DNA from: Salpingoeca rosetta
Lineage: Eukaryota; Opisthokonta; Choanoflagellata; Craspedida; Salpingoecidae
Direction of reading: 5' to 3'
NCBI RefSeq assembly: GCF_000188695.1
Contig: NW_004754932.1
Coordinates: 1,733,536 to 1,784,657, forward strand
DNA length: 51,122 nucleotides
The position numbers were made by a program, and so were the translations under genes. This document shows, piece by piece, positions 19,237 through 30,149 of this stretch (positions are counted from its first letter, which is position 1; each line of letters opens with the position of its first letter). The notes under the pieces are model-generated. The model did no database searches. It was not told where the DNA came from and saw only the letters and a list, made by a program, of their open reading frames with translations.

Positions 19237-19938
19237 TGATCACGCCAGACCGTGCGTGGCTGGACCCCTGGAGACTCTTCTGGTTGTTCTGGTTGTTGCC
19301 CGTGCGCGTCTTTGGTGCGCTTGCCTTGAAATTTCTTCTTGCTTTGGTGTTCTACGTGTGTTGCTGATCATAGCTTGATGTGAGTTGAATGTGTGTGCTT
19401 GTGTGTTTGTTCCGCTGTGATCTGGTGTGTTACTGCCGCCATGCTTGCTATTCGCTCTGTATCTCCTACTGTGGTTTGCTGTTGGTTGTACACACGACAA
19501 CAGGTATGTCGTTGGTTGTGGTTGGTTGTGTGTTTGGAGTTGTATCGTAACTTTCGCATTGCAATGAATGCTTCTTCAACAACATTTCTTGCTGGAGGGT
19601 ACCCGAGGCAATCTTGAGCTCGTCCATGGCTGGGGGGGGGTTGTGGAGTCAGAACAAGGGTTCAGGGACACACGTCGTCGTCAGTCGAGCGAAGGAAATG
19701 AGGGCAGTCGATGTGTGTGTGTGCGTGTGGTTGGCTGGCTGGTGGTGCTGGTTCGCCTTGTTACATTTGCCCGCGAAGGAAGAGGAAAAGGCACACACAC
19801 ACACACGTGAGAGAGAAAAACGAAGACTACCTAAAGATTTTTACTAATTTTCGACACGATAGATTTTTCGCGGATGGCTTCAACGAATGCGAAGCAGCAG
19901 CTCAAAGTCACGAGCAGATCCAACCACAACCTGCGCTG
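19237..19938. other. Intergenic region SPB1 to sulfotransferase
   Basis: The 702 bases hold the SPB1 3' UTR and the sulfotransferase upstream region. No conserved coding frame is seen. An A/T-rich segment at 19833-19870 (attttttactaattttcg type) just upstream of the sulfotransferase ATG may be promoter or 5' UTR. Confidence 0.6.
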
Positions 19939-20934
19939 ATGAGGCCGTTACGAAGGAGGGCTGTGATCGCAGCAGCCACCACCGCCACGGCGGTGCTGCT
20001 GTTGGGGGTGGTGTTGGTCGGTGGTGGTGTCGTTGTTGAGAGGGCGCAGGCCATGGAGAGCTGCCCGCTTCCCACACCAGCAAGGAACAGCGTGTCGGAT
20101 GCGTTGTACGACCAGAACTACGTGTGGCTGCGCAACGTCAACGCCATTGACAGGAACACGCAGCGACCGACGGCACGGCGCAACACCACTTGCTACGTCT
20201 CGGACCGGTTCAAGTTTGTGTTCCACCACGTGCTGAAGAACGGCGGCTCAACGATCATGGTGCGCCTGAAGCTCGGGATTGGCGAGACGATCCCAGGCCA
20301 CAAGCCCGGTGAGCCCTGGCCCGGTGACATGCACCAGCGGGGGTTCACATCGCACGACAAGTCATGGCTGCGCGGTATGCACTGCTCGAAGGCTGTGAGG
20401 GAGCTGCGGGACTACGTCCACTTCGCGTTTGTCAGGGACCCGTATTCTCGACTGCGCAGCATACAGGCATTTGCCACGCACCTGCGGCGACCAGCGCACC
20501 GTGCGTTTCCGCGGCCGATCCCGTCCCTAGACACGCTGGCCACATCCAGTGACCCGGAGGGCGCGTTCCGTGGTGCCACCAGCATGGGCATCGGGCATGC
20601 CATGCCGCAGTCTGGAGTGGTGGCGAGTGGGAGCGGATGGGTCGTGGACTTTGTTGCGGACATTCGCTTCATGCGGGAGGCGTTCCAGGACCACCTTGTC
20701 CCCGTGCTGAAGCAGAGGCTTGCTGGCACGGGCATTGACACGACGCCACTGGACAACTTTGCGGCGTACTTTGGCATGACAAAGCAAGTGAACGTGATGA
20801 AGAAGAAGGAAGTTGACTTGGAGGAGGAGGAGCGCATTCGCTGCCTGCTCTACAAGAGCCCCGTTTATCGCCGGGACTACGAGCTCTTCTACACCACGCA
20901 CGAGCGCAAGCGACGGCAGGCAAGCCAGCCATAG
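19939..20934 (+). CDS. Golgi type II membrane carbohydrate sulfotransferase (sulfotransferase-2 type)
   Basis: A 331-aa protein in one exon. It transfers sulfate from PAPS to a glycan, most likely in the Golgi lumen. The N-terminus is basic (MRPLRRRAV), followed by a hydrophobic anchor at about residues 9-33, giving a type II topology. The 5'-phosphosulfate-binding loop reads FVFHHVLKNGGST, matching the family's K-x-G-G-[TS]. The 3'-phosphate-binding motif is FAFVRDPYSRLRS, matching RDP-x-x-R-x-x-S. Cysteines in the stem and at MHCSKAV, and an N-glycosylation site (NTT) before the catalytic core, fit a secretory enzyme. The start is the first ATG that puts a membrane anchor directly downstream; an in-frame ATG at 19711 would add a repeat-derived leader and is rejected. 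The acceptor sugar cannot be told from sequence; chondroitin, heparan or dermatan type enzymes are all possible. Confidence 0.85.
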   Translation: MRPLRRRAVIAAATTATAVLLLGVVLVGGGVVVERAQAMESCPLPTPARNSVSDALYDQNYVWLRNVNAIDRNTQRPTARRNTTCYVSDRFKFVFHHVLKNGGSTIMVRLKLGIGETIPGHKPGEPWPGDMHQRGFTSHDKSWLRGMHCSKAVRELRDYVHFAFVRDPYSRLRSIQAFATHLRRPAHRAFPRPIPSLDTLATSSDPEGAFRGATSMGIGHAMPQSGVVASGSGWVVDFVADIRFMREAFQDHLVPVLKQRLAGTGIDTTPLDNFAAYFGMTKQVNVMKKKEVDLEEEERIRCLLYKSPVYRRDYELFYTTHERKRRQASQP

Positions 20935-21335
20935 TGAAATTTATGTTGTGTGTGTGTGTGTGTTCGTATTTGTATTTGGTTGGTTGATTGGTTGGCTGGG
21001 TGTGTGTGTGCGTGTGTCTGTGTGTCTGTGTGTGTCTGTGTTTGTGGTGTGCCACATCACATCATGTCCGTCTTCAAATTCATCATACATAAACAACTTC
21101 CATGCTCGACGATGACGTCATCGACAGCCTTAGAAGGGCAGCTCAGGTGCCCGGTTCTTTGCCGTTGCCCTTCATGCATGACTGTACACAACACGCGCGC
21201 ATGCATGTAACTTTTGCACTGCCAGAGTGCCACTCAGCAACGTCCTAACGACGACGCGAGCGAACAAGCAGTCCTGCACACAGACAGTCCAAGCTGAAAG
21301 GGTGGTGGTGTGTCCTTGTGTCAGCGTTAAGGCAC
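20935..21335. other. Intergenic region sulfotransferase to giant receptor
   Basis: 401 bases with GT-rich sequence at 20944-21040 just after the sulfotransferase stop codon. No gene is recognised. The receptor promoter should lie in the right half. Confidence 0.6.
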
Positions 21336-22791
21336 ATGAGTATGGCACGCCGCTTCGTCGCTGCCGCGGCGGTAGTGCTGGTGCTCATGCACACAGCGGC
21401 ACCGGCGCGGGGGATCCTCCCGCCACCGTGGGCTGGATGGTTCAGCAAACCTCTGGACAGATTCGCGATGCATTGTCCAAAGGGTGCATCTCTTTCGATG
21501 TTGCGCAGTCAATATGACCCTGACTACCACCCTGATGGGTATGCGCGTGTTTGTTGAAAGTGGGCTGATTGTGAGAGGCTGTGCGTGCGTGCTTGTGTGT
21601 GTGTGTGTGCGTGTGCATGCGTGCTTGTGTGCGTGCATGCGTGTGTGTGCGTGCATGTGTGTGTGTGTGCATGTGTGTGTGCGTGCATGTGTGTGTGTGT
21701 GTCGTAGTTGTTTTTGTGTGTGTGTCGTAGTTGTTTTTGTGTGTGTGTCGTAGTTGTTTGTGTGTGTGTGTGTCGTAGTTGTTTTTGTGTGTGTGTGTGT
21801 GTGGTAGTTGTTTGTGTGCGTGTGCGCGAGAGGTTGCGCGCTGCGTCTATGCGCGCGCGCGTGTGTATGTGTGTGTGTTTGCGTGCGTGCGTGCATGTTG
21901 TGCCCTCCTCTTCTCCGCGTATGTGTGAGAATTTGACTGAGGCCTCTCAAAGCTCGAATCGCTCACGCATGGTCGTTTCAACTTTGTGGTGTGTCGTGGC
22001 TTGCTCCTTCAACCTCATCAGAATCCCATTGTGGGTGCCAAACCTTGTCAAGGCTCGCCGATGGGACTTCTGGTGTACATGGGTGTCCACAGGCTCCACC
22101 CACTACACCAGGTTTCCCGCCGATCTCCTCACCATCATCGACAGATGGGATTGGATGTACTACGCATATGGCTACCCTTCTATCCAGTGAGTCAACCCGA
22201 GCATGAGCACCGTTGAGTACGCAGCCGCCTTGGCTCCAAAGGAATCTGCGCCCTGTTGTTACATTATCGCTTGCTGACAATTCTCCAAATGAACCCACAA
22301 CGTTGCCACACAGATGGTCCGACATCCTTGCAGGGGAGGGAAACACAATCTTCGCTTGCCCAGATAATCAATGTGCGTGCGAAGACAAAGTTGCTTGGTT
22401 GCATGATTGCTGTGGGTGGCGCGTGTCTACACCTCCGCCCAATGCTCTTTGTTTGTTGGGACAGTCTGATTGACTCTGTGATCGAAAGCGATACCGTGGA
22501 GATGGCGACACTCACACACTTGATTTGTCGGCAGACGTGGCTGGTGTGAAGAGGTTGTTTGATGACGCCGAAGTGGCCAATTCAATCGACCCCAACGTGT
22601 ACAGTACGCCCGTAAGGAGATACTGGCAGCTGCTGTGCGAACCCATCGAAAACGCCAAGCTCACCGATTGTCGAAGCGACATTGTGTTCGCGAATGACTA
22701 CGAGGAAGAGCTCCTTTACGCTTTCACCGAAAGGGTGCTGACAGGTGAGCATTCATCAAGTGGAAGCCACTTCACTCAAGCACTAACCGCC

Positions 22792-22856
<65 letters not shown>

Positions 22857-25800
22857 CACGTTGTGCGCTTGCAGGTTTGACACAACAGCACTCTCACGCA
22901 CTTTGCTCCTTGTCATGTGCTTGAAATGGCCAGGGTGGCGCAGTGAATATGACGCCGACTTGCTGGATTCAAAATTCAAGGTGTGCACGCAATGCTGCAA
23001 TGAGATGCGAGGTTGCTTGATCGCTCGATCATGTGGTGAATTGACAATGTACTTGTTGTGATCTGAGTGGCTTCTGTGTCGTCATTTCCAACTCACCGCC
23101 AGTGGTGTTCTTGGTGACTGGTTTGGATGACTTGGTCCTCCGCACCAATTCCTGGGTACTCGACGATGCCTCGCCAGTTTATCACCTGCAAGGTATGTTC
23201 CCGCAGCATGTGGGCTACCACACGACTGTTCAGCCACACACACACATCACTTGCCCATATGCATACTTCATGGTTTCACAACTGCATGCGCGCAGCGTTC
23301 TATTTTCTGCACATGATCGCCGCCTCTCCTCCTGGATTGCAGCTAAAGGGCTAACACGTGCTCACTCCTGTTCGTAGGTCGAGTGTGACAGGGACTCTGG
23401 CTTCAAACCAATGAACGAGCGCGAGTGCGAGTGTAAGTTCGTATCACCCACCCACCTCATACGCATCTAAATCAGCAACATGCAAATATCAAACAGCACC
23501 GCCACCCCATCTTGTTGTTCAGAGCTTGTGCTGAGACTGCTCGCCTTTTGTTGCCCATTGCACTGCAGACGTCACGTGTCCGTACATCACCCTGGAACAC
23601 GGGAGCCACACCGGCTATCAGGGTGGTGCTATCGGTGAGCAACATGCATGTGCATGTGTGCATGTATGCAAGTATGTATGCAAGTGTGCAAGTGTGTCAG
23701 AGTGTACACGCGCGTATGGGAGGGGTGAGTGTGTGTGTTTGCGTGAGTGTGTACTGATGTGTGTAAGTGTGTGTGTGAGTGTGTGTCCTCACGTGTCATT
23801 GCAATAAGCGGGAACTGTTCTCTGAAGCAATGGTGGCATGTGTTGACCCAGAATATGCCCACTTCACGTTCCACTTCGCGTTCCACAACACCAACCATAT
23901 TCACAGGTGTCGACTTCACATACGAATCCTGCGACGAGGGCTACGAGCTGTCAACCACCGGCGACAAGACGCGCACGTGCGGGTGGCTTGGCGACGAGCT
24001 CGTGTGGTCCGGCACCCCAAAGACATGCGACGGTGCGTGCATGTTGATGAGTGCGTGTGTGTGGTTTGTGTGAGCACCCATGCGGTGTGGGCTTTGGAGA
24101 ACGCGTACAGTGTGCTAGTGCAGACTTGTGAATGTCAAGAGGCAGGTTCATTTCACGCTGTACATTCGCTCACGGTGCACCCCATGCCCTGTTTCTCCCA
24201 CCATTCTCCTGTGGCGACTTTGTGACGGTTCTGTGGCCTTGCTACCAGACATTGACGAGTGTGCCACTGGCGCCCACAACTGCGATGGGCCATCAGCCAT
24301 CTGCATCAACACGCCAGGCAGCTTTTCGTGCTCGTGCATCTACGGCACTTTGGTGGATGGACAGTGTGTCGGTGAGTACGGAGCAGCATTGTGGCACATG
24401 CTTGCCTGCGCGCACGCGTGGGTGCTTACAGCCAGTTTGATGTTGGTGCTGCAATGCTCTTTCTGCGACCCTCACAGTTACACCCTGCTGTTTGCTCTAC
24501 AGTCCCCGCCCCATCCGTGAGCATGAGTGTTGGCGTGGCATCCCTGTCCTTTACCCTCTCTGGCCAATGGACAACCGAGTTTCCAAACTATCAGGTCAGC
24601 GCTGCAGGTGTCACGGCACGCGCACCCGGTTCTATCATATTGTGTCCACATTTTGTGTACACCGTGTACTTGAGAGCGTGTGCACACAGCTGCGAGTAGG
24701 GGTGAGCACGATTGTGATTGTGAGGGTCGCTCGTTCGCTTACCTGACGCGCGTGTTGTTTGCATGTGTGTGTGTGTGCGTGTGTGTTTATGTGTGCGTGG
24801 ATTGGATGGCGTGCAGGTGTCTATTGGTCGCTGGGCATACGATCTGTCCGCGCACACAGACATCAACGGGTACCCGCAAGTTGTGTCCAAACCCTTTACC
24901 TCCCACGCCGTATCGAACCTGGCCCACGGAACTCGCTACAGGGTATGTTGGAACTGTGTTTCAATTCATGTGATGCAAACGTGCACATGCACTGGAACAT
25001 CCACACACTCACAGGTATAATCACATCCACACGCACACATGTATAATCACATCCACACACATGTCCACATGCACACATAAACATCCACACACACACGCAC
25101 ACATACGCCCACACGCCCACTGACTCACGTCCACGCACCCCACCACCCCCCTATCCTCGTGAACCAACGAATGCTTTGCCTGCTGGTTTGCCAGGTCACC
25201 CTGACGCCGCTTGATGAGTATGATCAGCCACAGCCACACTTTGAGCACGTTGCGTACCACACCGGCACGACAGATCCGCAGACACCGTGCGGCTGCCAAG
25301 GCCTCTCTGATGCGCCTGTGGACTTCAATATGGAGCAGTTCAACGGGCACATCACGTTTGAGTGGAGGGACCGCAGCATGTGCGAGTCGGCCTTCACCTT
25401 CACCCGCAACGGCGTTGGCCTTGCCTCGCGTTTCGAAAGCACGGCCGAGGACCTTTGCGATGCGGCGTACAAGCCCCTCTCTCTCTTTGACGACCTCACC
25501 ATCCAATCATGTGAGTCGTGTGCGTGTGCATGTGTACGTGTGCATGTGTGCGTGTGCATGTGTGCGTGTGCAAGAGATGGCATGTGTGTGTGCGTGTGCG
25601 TTAGAAACGTGCGTCTGTGCATCTGGTTCAGTGTACGTACTTGTGTCTTCGTGTGTGCGTGGCTGGGATCACCGTGGAATACTTTATACTTCTCTTTGCT
25701 CATCAATCACGTGGTTGTTTGTTGCCCATGTCGCTTCACTGTTTCAATGTTGATGCACGGCGACCACAGCCGGCAGCTTCGCTGAGCTCGACTCCTCCAT

Positions 25801-28800
25801 CAACTACAAGCTTCCCGAAGGTAAGCACGCCACTGTTGTGCACACACAACAAGAACGCGGGACAAGCAAACGCAACACAAATAGACGAGCAAACGCAACA
25901 CAAATGTTTAAAAACAATGTACACCAACACACACACACACCCATTATCCTACGTCCGCACTGCAATACCTCCCACACCTTGCGCTCACGTGTATTGAACC
26001 CAATGCCTTGTTCGTGTTGTGTGTATGTATGCTTGTTGGTCTGTTTCCGTCCAGGGTCCTTCTATCTCCGGCTGAGCACGGCGGTGGACGAGGGCGACAT
26101 GCGCCTCATGTATCCTCACGAGCTGCAACGCCAGAGTACGTTTGATGAATGGACAGCAACGCAACCTTGGTCGCTCGCCTTGTTTGTAATGTCTGTTTGT
26201 ACTTTGTATTCCTTGCTTGTTCGCTTGTGTGCTTGTGTTTTTTGGTCCACCTGCTCGCAAGCGCCAACCTGCGCTCAACTCACGCGCCACCACCAACACC
26301 GCCACATTCGCCAGAAACGCACTTTGCGTCCACCAGCACGACCACGACTGCTGCGCCGCTAGGAGTGCCCAAGGACGAGCACCGCTACTACCCCGGCACA
26401 TCCTCACCGGTTGCATCCGTGACGGAGTGCAAGGACCTGTGCGACATCCGCTCCTCCTGGTGTATCGCCTTTGTTGTGCAGACCAAGACGGACGACACGC
26501 TTGTGTGCCACCAGCTGCGTGTTGTGCAGACGGCTGCCCTGAAAAGCGGCGAGAAGAAGGCCGTATCGTACGAGCGCGTCACCGTGTCCGGCACGGGCGT
26601 GTCCGGCTCCTACATCTTCGACGGCACGCAGGACGACTGCGAGCAGGCGTGTATTGACTCTGGCTCGTGTGTCCTGACCATGGTGGATGAGGGCGTGTGT
26701 GGGGTCATCAACAGCGCCGTGACAACGGGAACGCCGGCCACCGCCACCCACGCCAGTTTCCAGCCCGACTTCAGCCGCTTCATCCCCGGCCCAGAGGCAG
26801 GCAGCACGCAGAGGTACTGCGTTGCCGCCACCAACCCCACCTGGTACACGGAGGGCGGGTACAGCTCCCAGCTCGCGTGCAAGGACTTTGAGGTGATGTG
26901 GGAGAGCTACCTCGAGGGCCAGGTCACCATCGACTCGAAGGAGATCCACCTCCCTGTTGAGCACGTGGAGATTGAGTACGAGATTGGGCCCATCCGTGGC
27001 CGCCGCGTCACCAACGAGGACGGCAAGTTCTTCATCCACATCCTCTCGGACCAGCTGCGCGGCAACCGCAACCGCATGACGCTCCGCTTCTCCAAGACCA
27101 CGGGCAACATCAGGCACACGTTTTCCTGCGGCGGCATTGCATGCACAGAGACCACGCTCATCATGGAGCACCTGCGCTTCGACCACCACGCGAGTGTCAG
27201 TGACACGACCTCCCTCCCCTTCAGTGGTATCGTCTCAATTGGTGGTACGGAGCACGAGGGCCTTCCTGACGGCTGCCCGCTCAAGGACGTCGAGGTGTGC
27301 CTGTACGACATCAACCAGGCCAACACCCTCATCAACTGCGATGTGACGGACTCCAAGGGGCGCTACCTCATCCGCGCCGTCATGGGCACATCTGTCACCG
27401 TCGGCCTCACCTATGGCAACTCGTCCCACACCTATGAGCGCGCGCCATACGCCAGGGACGCTGCCAACGCCCCCTCAGGCCTGCATCAGGTCATTGACGC
27501 GACAAACACCATGGTGCGTACACCGTACTACGATGTGACGGACGGCAAGTTCTGGGAGAACATCAACTTTAAGGACACGACCACTGACAAAGGTACCATC
27601 GACATTGCTGGTGGGCTGTGCAACCTCAACCTCGGCGATGCGGTGATGGAGTTCCGGTATGACGCGTGCCCAACGTGGGTGAAGACACACACCGTCTCCG
27701 ACCGCCTGTCTGAGTGGACGCTGCCAGCGCAGATCATCACGGTGCGCTTCAAGGAGATAACGCGCAACTACGAGGTGCGCGGCGAGATAACGCGCTACTT
27801 CTCGGCCAAGCTGGGCAACTCGCGGTCGCTGTACTTGGACCTGCGCAACCCGCAGGAGGACGACGAGGACAAGAAGACGGTGCGGTTCGAGTACCACCCG
27901 CCACCGCAGCTGAGCGTTGAGTTTGACAAGGAGGTGAAGCACAACTGTAACAGCACAGAGGGCGATCGCCCCTTGCACGTTGTGAAGCAGAACGTGGAGC
28001 TGAAGGCGACTGTGAAGGTCATTGAGGACTATGGCGAAGGCGTGGGCACGTGCGATGCGGTGCCGGGCCAGATTGAGGTTGAGAACCAGTTGGGCGAGTC
28101 GCCGGCCATCGTGGACGTGCTCAACGCAACCACTCCGCTCTCTGACGACCAGCTGAACAAGCTCAAGCGCTGCTACGACACATGCATCAGGGACGTGAAG
28201 ATGGACGAGGAGCTTGAGGATGGCGAGACGGTGTACTCCAACACGCGCATCGAGCTGAGCATCATGACGGGTGAGCCGGAGACCAACCCACAGGCCATCG
28301 ACCCCGAGAACCCGCACTCCAAGCTCTTCCGCGTCACCATGCACAACCTGCCGCACAATCCCGTCAGCGTGTACGAGAAGGTGGTGGTGATTGGTGACAA
28401 GGTCATCTCCAAGTACTTCAGCGTGCCCTTCCCGCGCTACCGACCGCTTGCGGTGGTGCAAGATCCGCCCGGTGGCCTCTCCACCGTCACGTACTCCAAG
28501 GCGTACGCCAACTTCTATGTCGACACGTACACGCACGAGGTGTACAACGGGTTCTACACCTCGCTTGGCGTTGCGCCTGTCAAGGCCGGGGCAGAGACGC
28601 AAACCTGCGGCGGATTTGGTGCGATGCTGTGTGTCAAGTCATCGGACGTCGACACCACGCCCGTGTTTATCCGGACAGACTTGGCGATGGTGCGTGGCAT
28701 AATTGGTACTGTTGTACGAGCGAGTTTCCATATGTACATGTGTGTGTGTGTGGATAAATGTGCGAGTGCGTACTTGCGCGTATGTACTTGTGTGAGTTGT

Positions 28801-30115
28801 GTGTGGCGTGACGTTCCAGTGAGTATGCCCCCTGGACCACTTGCATGTGAGTCGACATTTTTTGTTGTGCTGCCATGATATGATGGTGCACGTTGGGCTC
28901 AACGCCATTTGTGATCGCGCATGTGCTGCATCCTTTTCAGGACTGGGCAAGCGCCGATCCTGAAGACAACTACATGACGGGGCAGACGATGGCGTTTGAG
29001 ATTTCGCTGACGACCTCTGACGATGTGATGACGGCTGGCGAGAAGTCGGACATGTTCCTCGTGCCCGCACTCAACGTGGTGTGGCTCGAGACGGAGGAGG
29101 TCTCGTTCGACGTGGAGCAGTGCCAGGCATCCAAGCAGACCAAGGTCAAGTGGAGCCTCGAGGGCCAGGACAACACGGAGGTGCTGAGCTGGGTGTCTGC
29201 GTTTGAGATTGAGAACAAGGAGATCCCAGACCTTCGCAAGCTGCTCGCTCTCGCCGAACAGCCGCCAGGCGATGACGACGACGAGACGGAGGAGGATAGA
29301 GAGGAGAAGGCTGCTGAGCTGCGGCGGGCGATCAAGGCGTGGGAGGACAACTTGGCGCGCAACAAGGAAGTGCGGCAGCAGGCGGCAGACGGAACGCTCG
29401 AGTCCGTGCAGGCCCTCATGTCCAACACGTTCTTCAACGAGTACCACTGCACGCCTGAAATACCGGATATGTCGCAGCATCCTTGGACTGACAGGAGATC
29501 TGCGGAGGAACTGAAGAGGGCAGCGTCAAAGGAGGAGCGGTGCAACTTTCTCGGCACTTCGCACATTGAAAACGACGTCGGCTTGGGCGCAGCGCTTGCC
29601 CCACACGACCTGATTGACAACGCACGCGACGTGGACGGCCAGGCTGCCTCGGATGCGGACAAGACGCAACTTCGCAGCATCAACGCAATCAAGTTCTCTG
29701 GTGGCGGCTCCACGTACACGTTTGGGGTGGACATCTCCAAGTCCACGAGCGTTGTAGCCGGCGACACCAACACGGTGGAAGCGACGCTTGGCGTGGAGAC
29801 CAGCTTTGAGTTCAAGGTGTTTGGCATCGGCGCAAGCTTTGAAGGCGCGCTTGGGTACCACCACGATCAAACGAATGACGAGGAACACGAGGCAGGCGTG
29901 GATACTGAAACCCACATCGAAGTCACCGTGAGTTGAAGGGGGTGTTGTGGTGGGTGGGGGGAGGGGTAGTGGAGCACATGTGAGTTCATGATATTGGGCA
30001 CTTGATGTCATTCGTGTGTGTGTGTGTGTGTGAGTGTGTGAGTGTGTGAGTGTGTGTGTGTGTGAGTGTGAGAGAGTGTGTGTGCGAGTGTGTGAGTGTG
30101 TGTGCGAGTGTGTGA

Positions 30116-30149
<34 letters not shown>

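Noticed and set aside
19711..19938. Upstream in-frame ATG for the sulfotransferase
   Set aside because: It would add a leader derived from GT-rich sequence and move the membrane anchor away from the N-terminus. The ATG at 19939 gives a normal type II enzyme.
22860..22933. Exon start after the gcttgcag at 22866-22873 in the giant receptor
   Set aside because: In phase it runs into TGA within about 17 codons. The acceptor at 22933 gives TGWRSEYDADLL, which fits the dermatopontin-like repeat.
27475..28602. A 375-aa minus-strand open frame
   Set aside because: It lies antisense to the largest exon of the giant receptor, where sense codon bias leaves the opposite frame open. The plus frame continues conserved domains and has matching splice sites.
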